Below are positions 6,878 to 11,905 of a DNA stretch of 13,183 nucleotides, piece by piece. The position numbers and the translations under genes are program-made. The stretch spans positions 20,508 to 33,690 of the forward strand of contig HF998454.1 of NCBI GenBank assembly GCA_000433775.1, given 5' to 3'. This DNA is from Corallococcus sp. CAG:1435. Lineage in GTDB: Bacteria; Bacillota; Clostridia; Christensenellales; CAG-314. The notes under the pieces were generated by a model, which saw only the letters and a program-made list of their open reading frames with translations, did not search any database and was not told the origin of the DNA. Every line of letters starts with the position of its first letter. Position 1 is the stretch's first letter.

Positions 6878-8611
6878 ATGGCATTACGCAATTTGACAAC
6901 GCCCTGGACGGATACCGTCGGAGAACAGCCTCTTCCCGAGTATCCCCGTCCGCAATTCCGCCGCAAAAGTTACTTGAATCTCAACGGCAAGTGGAAGTAC
7001 GCCATAACTAAAAACGATGTTACACCGTCGGTGTACGACGGCGACATTTTGGTGCCTTTTTCACCCGAAAGCATGCTTTCAGGGGTAAATCGCAGGCTCA
7101 AACCCAAACAATTTCTTTGGTACAACCGTACATTTACGTTGCCTGTCGGTTTCAACAAAGGCATTGTGCTGTTGCACTTCGGCGCAGTGGATCAGATTTG
7201 CGACGTTTACGTCAACGGCGAATTTGCCTGCCATCACGAAGGCGGGTACAACAGTTTCAGCGTAAACATAACCGCCTTTCTCAAAGAGGAAAACACCCTC
7301 ACCGTGCGTGTGCGGGATTTCACCGACACTTCTCACTTCACCAACGGAAAACAGTCTTCCCACCGCAAGGGAATGTGGTACACGTCGCAAAGCGGCATTT
7401 GGCAAACGGTGTGGCTGGAAAGCGTCCCCACTCAGTACATCAAGTCCGTTCGCATCACCCCCAACTTCGACAGGGCAAGCGTAACGGTGGAAGCGGATTG
7501 CAACTTTGACGAACCGATAACGGTAATCGTGTGCAAAAACGGCGAGGAATTGTGCAAAGCCGATGGCAAAAAGTTTGTTACAGTGCAATTTCCCGATGCG
7601 AGGTTTCACGCTTGGTCGCCGGAAGACCCCTATTTGTACGACCTGAAAATCGTTTCACGCAGGGACATGGTGGAAAGTTACTTCGGTATGCGCAAGTTTT
7701 CCGTCAAAAACGTCGACGGAGTGTTGCGTCTTATGCTTAACAACAAGCCCTATTTTCACAACGGATTGCTGGATCAAGGCTATTGGAGCGACGGTTTGTA
7801 CACCGCCCCCACCGACGAAGCCATGATTTTCGACATTTCTCAAATGAAAAAGTTGGGTTTCAACATGTTGCGCAAGCACATAAAGGTGGAACCTATGCGT
7901 TGGTACTACCATTGCGACCGATTGGGAATGTTGGTTTGGCAGGATATGCCCAGCGGAGGTACCCGTCAGCACAAGTTGATAACAATGGTGTTGCCTTTTT
8001 TGGGGGTCAACAAGATAAAGGACGACAGTTATCGGCTGTTTTCACGGCAAAGCGACGAAAGTCGCAACATGTACATCAAAGAGTACGGCGAAATGCTCAA
8101 TCAACTGTACAACTGCACCTGCATTTCCACGTGGGTTCCTTTCAACGAAGGTTGGGGACAGTTTGAAGCCAACAAAGTGGCGGAACTGACACGACAGTTT
8201 GACTCTACACGCCACATCGACCACGCCAGCGGTTGGCACGACCAAGGCGGAGGAGATTTTCAGAGTTTGCACGTCTATTTCAAAAAGGTGCTTTTCAAAA
8301 ACGACGGCAAACGTGTAACTGCGCTTACTGAATTTGGCGGATACACCTACAAGGATATGGAACACAGTTTCAATCCCGACCACACCTACAGTTACAAAAT
8401 TTTCCCCGACAGGCAGGCTTTTAACGACGGACTCAAACAGTTGTACGAAGAGGATGTAATTGCCAACATTCCAAAGGGGCTTTCGGCATGCGTGTACACG
8501 CAGGTTTCCGACGTGGAGGACGAGGTAAACGGACTTCTGACCTACGACCGCCGTGTGCAAAAGGTGGATGAAACAATGATTAAGGAAATAAACGGCAAGG
8601 TTAAGATATGA
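6878..8611 (+). CDS. Glycoside hydrolase family 2 protein (beta-galactosidase/glucuronidase-like)
   Basis: A 577-residue retaining glycosidase of family GH2. The usual three parts follow in order: an N-terminal jelly-roll sugar-binding domain (about 20-185), an immunoglobulin-like sandwich (about 186-275) and a TIM barrel (about 276-577). The barrel has the acid/base glutamate in FNEGWGQF (Glu424) and the likely nucleophile in ALTEFGGY (Glu485). The length fits the compact glucuronidase-like forms, not the 1000-residue LacZ type. There is no signal peptide, so it should act on glycosides inside the cell that have been imported. The specific sugar cannot be read. AAGGAG lies 7 bases before ATG. 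Its stop codon overlaps the start of tadA, so the two are translated from one mRNA. Possible operators flank the promoter. Confidence 0.93.
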   Translation: MALRNLTTPWTDTVGEQPLPEYPRPQFRRKSYLNLNGKWKYAITKNDVTPSVYDGDILVPFSPESMLSGVNRRLKPKQFLWYNRTFTLPVGFNKGIVLLHFGAVDQICDVYVNGEFACHHEGGYNSFSVNITAFLKEENTLTVRVRDFTDTSHFTNGKQSSHRKGMWYTSQSGIWQTVWLESVPTQYIKSVRITPNFDRASVTVEADCNFDEPITVIVCKNGEELCKADGKKFVTVQFPDARFHAWSPEDPYLYDLKIVSRRDMVESYFGMRKFSVKNVDGVLRLMLNNKPYFHNGLLDQGYWSDGLYTAPTDEAMIFDISQMKKLGFNMLRKHIKVEPMRWYYHCDRLGMLVWQDMPSGGTRQHKLITMVLPFLGVNKIKDDSYRLFSRQSDESRNMYIKEYGEMLNQLYNCTCISTWVPFNEGWGQFEANKVAELTRQFDSTRHIDHASGWHDQGGGDFQSLHVYFKKVLFKNDGKRVTALTEFGGYTYKDMEHSFNPDHTYSYKIFPDRQAFNDGLKQLYEEDVIANIPKGLSACVYTQVSDVEDEVNGLLTYDRRVQKVDETMIKEINGKVKI

Positions 8612-9069
8612 TGCAGGAAAAATTTATGAAAGCGGCATTGCGTCAGGCGGAAATTTCCCGAAAGCACGACGAAGTGCCGATAGGCGCAGTGGTGGTAAAG
8701 GATGGCAAAGTTATTGCCCGTGCTCACAATACACGCAACGCCTCCAAAAACGCCACCGAGCATGCCGAACTTGTGGCAATATCCCGTGCATGCAGGAAGT
8801 TGGGCGATTGGCGTCTGTCGGGATGCGACCTTTACGTAACGCTGGAACCTTGCGTGATGTGTTTGGGGGCGTGTTTCAATGCCCGAATAAGCAATTTGTA
8901 TTTTGGCGCATACGACGTGGAAGGCAAAGGATGCGTTGCCGTGGCGGAAATGGTGGGAAAGACATTAAATCACGAATTGTTTTTGCAGGGGGGCATTTTG
9001 CAAAAACAGTGTTCCGACATTCTTTCCGATTATTTCCGTGATAAGCGCAATGCAAAGTGTAACGGGTGA
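8608..9069 (+). CDS. tadA: tRNA adenosine(34) deaminase TadA
   Basis: A 153-residue zinc deaminase that converts adenosine to inosine at the wobble position of tRNA-Arg(ACG); it is essential in most bacteria. The cytidine/deoxycytidylate deaminase motifs are complete: HAE with zinc ligand His52 and proton-shuttle Glu54, and PCVMC with zinc ligands Cys82 and Cys85. The N-terminal stretch reading DEVPIGAVVVKDG is typical of TadA. The first ATG (8608) overlaps the glycosidase stop as ATGA. The second (8611) is equally possible, and AAGG at 8597-8600 serves either. An ATG at 8626 preceded by AGGAAA would also keep all motifs. Coupling to a glycosidase is unusual. The usual neighbours (dnaX, 4.5S RNA) are not seen downstream. 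Confidence 0.95.
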   Translation: MMQEKFMKAALRQAEISRKHDEVPIGAVVVKDGKVIARAHNTRNASKNATEHAELVAISRACRKLGDWRLSGCDLYVTLEPCVMCLGACFNARISNLYFGAYDVEGKGCVAVAEMVGKTLNHELFLQGGILQKQCSDILSDYFRDKRNAKCNG

Positions 9070-9360
9070 TGGTGTAAACAGGCAAGTTGCAACACAGTTT
9101 ACAAACCCACACCTTTTCACGGAACAGCAAGGGGATGAAACCGCTTGATAAAAAAACGGCAGGTGAAAAACACGTTACAACACTGCAAATAAAAAAGGTA
9201 ACGAAAACAAAAAACTGCAAAATGGCAAAATGTGTCGGCAATTGCAAACGGAATCGACAAAACTTTGTTTTAGCAATTTTCTTTACGCAACTTTGCAAAA
9301 ACATCTGTGCCTGCAAAGATTTGACACCGAAGACTTGCCCTTTTGCGTAAAATGCAACAA
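9070..9360. other. Intergenic region between tadA and the amaP-like gene
   Basis: No supported gene. I looked for the 4.5S/SRP RNA that often follows tadA and did not see its conserved core. The sequence is AT-rich with many TGCAA words and no strong promoter. It ends in the convergent terminator. Confidence 0.55.
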
Positions 9361-9390
9361 AAAAACGGACACATTGTGCCCGTTTTTTTT
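9361..9390. terminator. Bidirectional terminator between convergent tadA and amaP-like genes
   Basis: ACGGACAC (9365-9372) and GTGCCCGT (9376-9383) form a stem of seven pairs with one A-C mismatch and an ATT loop. It is flanked by an A-run on the left and T8 on the right, so it can terminate transcripts from both strands. It lies 14 bases after the minus-strand stop codon. Confidence 0.85.
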
Positions 9391-9403
9391 GACCGTATCA
9401 AAA

Positions 9404-10171
9404 TTATTGTACCAAATCGTCTTCTTTTTCTTCCGTCTGCTGTACAGGTTGGGTAGTTTCTTCCTCAGTAGCAGGTGCAGGCGTTTCGACAGGTTCTGCC
9501 TCTTGGACGGGTTGGGTGTTTTCTTCAACATCGCTTGCTACCGTTGCGGCGTCTGTTTCCGTTGCAGGTTTTTCCAAAGGTTTGCTGTAACTTTCTTCCG
9601 CCGCCTTTTGGCTTTCCTGCAATTTTTCTGCAGATTTTTCCGCCTCTTTCACGTTGGGAGCGTACTTTCCGTTGAGTTTTTCAATGTTGAAATTGATGGT
9701 GTTGAACACCAATCCCAATGTGTTTTTGAAACTGTCTGCAAGCAGGCAACGCAGTTTGTTGATGGCGGGAGCAACGTTTTCGGCGGAAACTTTCACCGAA
9801 ACAATGGCTACAAAACCGCCCTTTTCGTCGGAACGCACCCTAACTTTTCGTACAACCACGCCTTCCACTTCTTTGGTGCAACCTTTCACAATGTTGTTTA
9901 TCACTTTAATGTTGGTGCGAGTTGCACTTTCGTTGTCGCAAAACAGCAAAATGTCCTTGATGTTTTCCCTTTCGGAGAAGTTCATGTACAAAATGTACGC
10001 CGACAACGCCACGTACACTCCTGCAAGCACACACATAAGCACAATAACAACGCTGTTGTTTCCCTGTGCGATTCCGATAACGCCGGTAATGTACAGTATG
10101 GAAATAAGCACAAAAATAAGTGTAATGCAAATTTGCGCCACAATGGCAACTTTTTCTGCTATCTTTCTCAT
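9404..10171 (-). CDS. AmaP/Asp23-like membrane protein with acidic tail
   Basis: A 255-residue protein. Two transmembrane segments (about 8-30 and 37-63) form a hairpin at the N-terminus. A domain at about 70-165 resembles the alkaline shock protein Asp23/AmaP fold, with conserved-looking stretches such as VEGVVVRKVRV and GGFVAIVSVKV. The last 90 residues form a low-complexity Glu/Pro/Thr/Gln-rich acidic tail. In Gram-positives, AmaP anchors Asp23-type proteins to the membrane and is tied to cell-envelope stress; that role here is inferred from family resemblance. CCTCC at 10176-10180 is the ribosome binding site (GGAGG on the coding strand), 4 bases from ATG. A perfect consensus promoter lies about 185 bases upstream, with an elaborate leader. 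The long tail is probably cytoplasmic. No partner asp23 gene is adjacent. A longer frame on the opposite strand is a shadow. Confidence 0.8.
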   Translation of the reverse strand: MRKIAEKVAIVAQICITLIFVLISILYITGVIGIAQGNNSVVIVLMCVLAGVYVALSAYILYMNFSERENIKDILLFCDNESATRTNIKVINNIVKGCTKEVEGVVVRKVRVRSDEKGGFVAIVSVKVSAENVAPAINKLRCLLADSFKNTLGLVFNTINFNIEKLNGKYAPNVKEAEKSAEKLQESQKAAEESYSKPLEKPATETDAATVASDVEENTQPVQEAEPVETPAPATEEETTQPVQQTEEKEDDLVQ

Positions 10172-10183
10172 AATTCCTCCGTT

Positions 10184-10198
10184 GGTAATAGTATTACC
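10184..10198. promoter_or_regulatory. Palindrome directly upstream of the amaP-like ribosome binding site
   Basis: GGTAATA and TATTACC form a perfect 7-bp inverted repeat around a single G, ending 4 bases from the GGAGG ribosome binding site. In RNA it could fold as a 6-bp stem with a 3-base loop; in DNA it could bind a dimer. It shares the core GTAATA/TATTAC with the palindrome at 11829-11845. Confidence 0.45.
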
Positions 10199-10253
10199 TT
10201 AAAAACTTTTTCAATACCAAAAAAACTTTTCTGTCCACCTTTTGCAGTAAAAC

Positions 10254-10269
10254 CGCAAAAATTTTTGCG
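10254..10269. promoter_or_regulatory. Perfect 16-bp palindrome in the amaP-like leader
   Basis: CGCAAAAATTTTTGCG reads identically on both strands. It lies between the 9-codon leader ORF and the amaP-like gene. A DNA-binding dimer site is possible. As RNA it has no loop, so a hairpin would need to open the central bases. Confidence 0.45.
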
Positions 10270-10278
10270 AAATTTGCC

Positions 10279-10308
10279 TCAAATGTCAGGGTAACAATAA
10301 ACTTTCAT
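10279..10308 (-). CDS. Possible 9-codon leader ORF (MKVYCYPDI)
   Basis: On the minus strand an ATG at 10308 is preceded by the strong purine tract AAAGGGAGG (ending 3 bases before it) and is followed by eight sense codons and TGA. It starts about 40 bases after the predicted transcription start and ends 107 bases before the amaP-like start codon. It could be a regulatory leader peptide or a standby ribosome site, or the ATG may be accidental; the spacing to the Shine-Dalgarno sequence is short. Confidence 0.35.
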   Translation of the reverse strand: MKVYCYPDI

Positions 10309-10355
10309 TGTCCTCCCTTTGTGCGGGCGAAAATTTCCCCTTTGTCTGTACGCTA

Positions 10356-10384
10356 ATTATACAAAATACTGTGTTTATTGTCAA
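10356..10384 (-). promoter_or_regulatory. Perfect consensus promoter of the amaP-like gene
   Basis: On the minus strand TTGACA (10384-10379), exactly 17 bases, then TATAAT (10361-10356): twelve of twelve consensus bases with optimal spacing. Transcription would start near 10349, giving a leader of about 178 bases before the amaP-like ATG. Confidence 0.9.
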
Positions 10385-10386
10385 CG

Positions 10387-10420
10387 GTGTTTGGCAAACA
10401 CAACATTGAAAATTTCAATG
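10387..10420. promoter_or_regulatory. Two adjacent palindromes upstream of the amaP-like promoter
   Basis: GTGTTTG-g-CAAACAC (10387-10401) starts 3 bases beyond the -35 box. CATTGAAA-a-TTTCAATG (10404-10420) follows after 2 bases. Both are perfect and centred on one base, with centres 18 bp apart. The position upstream of -35 suits an activator or a repressor wrapping site. Different half-site sequences suggest two regulators or a fortuitous pair. Confidence 0.45.
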
Positions 10421-10558
10421 CGTTACAAAATTTTTGCTCTTTCAACGCAACCGTTGCACTCTGCAAAAACCAGGCGGTAAAATTGTGCCGTCAAGGTGCG
10501 TGTAATTTGCTTCAAAGTCGAAAAAACAAATTTGTACAGGCTTTTTTACCTCAAACGA

Positions 10559-10587
10559 TTGACTTTTGCAGGCAAAATTGGTATCAT
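10559..10587 (+). promoter_or_regulatory. Promoter of tRNA-Thr
   Basis: TTGACT (10559-10564), 17 bases, TATCAT (10582-10587), five of six matches in each box. Transcription would start near 10594, about 50 bases before the mature tRNA. Confidence 0.65.
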
Positions 10588-10606
10588 TGAAAGGCTCAAA
10601 CGTGGT

Positions 10607-10632
10607 GCGATGCGGACTTTACCGCACGTCGC
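10607..10632 (+). other. Hairpin in the tRNA-Thr precursor leader
   Basis: GCGATGCGG (10607-10615) pairs with CCGCA (10622-10626) and TCGC (10629-10632), giving nine pairs with a 2-base bulge and a 6-base loop. It ends 12 bases before the tRNA 5' end, so the precursor would carry structure on both sides of the cloverleaf. Confidence 0.4.
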
Positions 10633-10644
10633 CCTCAATATTTT

Positions 10645-10720
10645 GCTGATATGGCTCAGGAGGTAGAGCACGTCCTTGGTAAGGACGAGGTCACCAGTTC
10701 GAATCTGGTTATCAGCTCCA
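10645..10720 (+). tRNA. tRNA-Thr (anticodon GGT)
   Basis: A complete 76-base cloverleaf that reads Thr codons ACC and ACU. The acceptor stem is GCTGATA (10645-10651) with TATCAGC (10710-10716). The anticodon stem is CGTCC/GGACG around the loop TTGGTAA, giving anticodon GGT. The T arm is ACCAG-TTCGAAT-CTGGT. The discriminator is T10717 and the CCA end (10718-10720) is encoded. It has its own promoter, and a hairpin terminator begins two bases after CCA. The last eight bases of the gene are part of a 22-bp inverted repeat with downstream DNA. Confidence 0.97.
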
Positions 10721-10721
10721 G

Positions 10722-10756
10722 AAAAAAGCACTCCCAACAAAGAGGAGTGCTTTTTT
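10722..10756 (+). terminator. tRNA-Thr terminator, first of a tandem set
   Basis: GCACTCC (10728-10734) and GGAGTGC (10744-10750) pair perfectly around a 9-base loop, with A6 on the left and T6 (10751-10756) on the right. The pairing continues through A6/T6 into the tRNA CCA end, so the total uninterrupted inverted repeat is 22 bp (10713-10734 with 10744-10765). Confidence 0.92.
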
Positions 10757-10893
10757 CTGGAGCTGGGGGGCATCTCCGTCAAAAGCACCCCAACAAAGAG
10801 GAGTGCTTTTTTCTTCCGCTGTGAGTCATCTCCGTCAAAAAAAACATCCCTTACAACGAGGGGCTTTTTTTTGGAGCTGGGGGCATCTCCGTC
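10722..10893 (+). repeat. Three tandem terminator-like repeat units (56-59 bases)
   Basis: Units at 10722-10780, 10781-10836 and 10837-10893 share one layout: A-run, GC arm, short loop, GC arm, T-run, then a GGAGCTG-type stretch and CATCTCCGTC at the end. The hairpin decays along the array: perfect in unit 1, one mismatch in unit 2 (GCACCCC against GGAGTGC), and only CCC/GGG plus A/T pairing in unit 3. GGAGCTG, the reverse complement of the tRNA end CAGCTCC, is kept in units 1 and 3. The array is nearly symmetrical, so both strands show weak repetitive reading frames, which are not genes. Amplification of a terminator, or scars of insertion at the tRNA end, are both possible. Confidence 0.85.
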
Positions 10894-10921
10894 AAATTTC
10901 ATATAAAAGTACCCATTGTAT

Positions 10922-11247
10922 ATGGAAGAATACAGATTTCTTTTACAGATTCAACCCGATTACATAGACTGCCAAGACGACAGCATATTGCAACCGATAA
11001 TAGATTCAATTTCCAAAGACCTTTCCAAAACCAAACGCATAGCAATGGGTAAGGAAAAGGTAAAAGCGTTGTTCAAGTACGACAAAACCTATCCCCGCTG
11101 GGTGCGGAAGCGGAGTGGCCGATAGTCAACGGCAAACCGCTTGTATTCAGTCATCAGAAAAAAGCCAAAGGCGGAGACATACGAACCTATTACTATTTCT
11201 ACGACCCTGACACAAAAGAGCAAACGGTAGTAGAACAGTTTGACTAA
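10922..11247 (+). pseudogene. Frameshifted small hypothetical gene (108 codons when repaired)
   Basis: The frame from ATG 10922 (or TTG 10916) runs MEEYRFLLQIQ... to a stop at 11123-11125. From 11107 the -1 frame continues naturally as EAEWPIVNGKPLVFSHQ and ends YDPDTKEQTVVEQFD with TAA at 11245-11247. Restoring one G in the GG at 11106-11107 joins both halves into a 108-residue protein (62 plus 46). I do not recognise the family. No ribosome binding site precedes the start, and the tandem terminator repeats end 28 bases upstream, so the gene may have lost its own control region. Neighbouring phage-tail debris suggests a prophage or mobile origin, which is inference. A sequencing or assembly error at the G-run is an alternative to real decay. 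Confidence 0.65.
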
Positions 11248-11286
11248 CCCCAACAACATCCAAGAAAAGATCCAGAAAGCGAGAAT

Positions 11287-11331
11287 AAAGACGGCATGAA
11301 GATACGGAAGTATCTCTGTGCCGTCTTTTAT
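11287..11331. terminator. Long hairpin terminator between the two broken genes
   Basis: AAAGACGGCA (11287-11296) pairs perfectly with TGCCGTCTTT (11319-11328). Inside it, AGATAC and GTATCT (11300-11305 with 11310-11315) form a second perfect stem closed by a GGAA tetraloop, and the internal loop between them is tga/ctg. A T-rich stretch follows. It is functional-looking despite the decayed neighbours. Confidence 0.85.
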
Positions 11332-11361
11332 TTTAAAAAAATTAAAAAAGGAGAAACGATT

Positions 11362-11644
11362 TTGGAATTAAAAAACAGACAAGCAACCAATCCGGGAAGA
11401 GTTACATTGAAAAATGTATCTACGGGCGCAACAACAACCTACGACCTAACCATGGCAGACGAACGGAGCAAGGTCGCTTAACAAGGTAACAATGGACGCT
11501 CTCAAAGAGGATATTCTCAATGAAGTACAGGCAAAATTGGACGGAACGTTTGTGCCGTGATGCACAACTGTGGCGGTTGAGTAGTTCAACGCCGACGGTG
11601 TGCCTGTGCGTGTGTCGCTCTCAAAAACTTCTTCGCACATTTAA
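11362..11644 (+). pseudogene. Remnant of a phage tail-type structural protein
   Basis: A TTG start at 11362 has AAAGGAG (11347-11353) 8 bases upstream. The first frame reads LELKNRQATNPGRVTLKNV and then TYDLTMADE before derailing into RSKVA and a stop at 11479-11481. The pattern 'NRQ..yPGRv.L..v.....YD...AdEp.eqGTPLNK' is typical of the N-terminal part of tail-associated proteins in Firmicutes phages. After the break a second frame resumes with LNKVTMDALKEDILNEVQAKLDGTF, exactly where the consensus continues. Aligning the DNA to the pattern implies one base lost after GAAC (11464) and about four lost around 11474-11475. The second frame then meets TGA (11558-11560) and TAG (11582-11584), and ends at TAA (11642-11644). 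This is multiply disabled, not a single sequencing error. Confidence 0.75.
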
Positions 11645-11688
11645 CGCCCATTGACCAAACGGCACGTGTACTACGCAAATTTTAAGAA

Positions 11689-11714
11689 GTGGCAAGTTGC
11701 TTGTCACATTTTTA
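11689..11714 (+). terminator. Weak terminator-like hairpin after the phage remnant
   Basis: GTGGCAAG (11689-11696) and CTTGTCAC (11700-11707) give eight pairs including one G-U around a TTG loop, followed by ATTTTTATT. It would separate the remnant from the lipoprotein promoter. Confidence 0.5.
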
Positions 11715-11818
11715 TTGTCCGTTTTCAGTTTTTGTTTTGGCAATTTGTACTTACTTTCAAACGGCAACGCTGTCATTAGCGAACGAACACGGAAAATATT
11801 TATTTTATGTTTTATATA

Positions 11819-11847
11819 TTGACTTTGTTGTAATATGCTATTACACT
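11819..11847 (+). promoter_or_regulatory. Promoter of the carbohydrate-binding lipoprotein gene
   Basis: TTGACT (11819-11824), a 17-base spacer and TACACT (11842-11847). The -35 has five matches and the -10 four, a middling promoter that overlaps a palindrome, as expected for a regulated gene. Transcription would start near 11854. Confidence 0.55.
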
Positions 11848-11870
11848 TAAGTTACTTAACGATTAAGTAA
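11829..11870. promoter_or_regulatory. Pair of palindromic candidate operators at the lipoprotein promoter
   Basis: TGTAATA-tgc-TATTACA (11829-11845) covers the spacer and -10 box. TTACTTAA-cga-TTAAGTAA (11852-11870) covers the predicted transcription start. Both are perfect, both have 3-base centres, and the centres are 24 bp apart. This is where a dimeric repressor would block initiation. The half-sites differ, so one or two regulators could be involved; no regulator gene is in the window. Confidence 0.55.
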
Positions 11871-11905
11871 AATCGTAAAAAACCAAAAAACAAAAGGAGG
11901 AACTT

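Noticed and set aside
9070..9360. A 4.5S/SRP RNA gene after tadA
   Set aside because: This placement is common in relatives, but the conserved SRP RNA core and its long hairpin are not present here.
9230..10294. A 354-codon plus-strand frame opposite the amaP-like gene
   Set aside because: It is rich in Phe, Cys, His and Arg, has no ribosome binding site, and runs through the bidirectional terminator. The minus-strand gene has a Shine-Dalgarno site, a consensus promoter, membrane segments and a recognisable domain.
10722..10893. A CRISPR-like array
   Set aside because: Only three units exist, they are contiguous with no unique spacers, each contains a terminator hairpin, and there are no cas genes in the window.
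10546..10902. Minus-strand (118 codons) and overlapping plus-strand (10676-10906) repetitive frames over tRNA-Thr and its terminators
   Set aside because: Both translate a tRNA gene and a symmetric hairpin array; the lysine/serine/phenylalanine repeats follow from A- and T-runs. They are treated as non-coding repeat DNA.
11296..11361. An upstream extension of the phage-tail remnant from ATG 11296
   Set aside because: That start lies inside the terminator hairpin and has no ribosome binding site. The TTG at 11362 has a good AAAGGAG 8 bases upstream, and the family-like sequence begins there.
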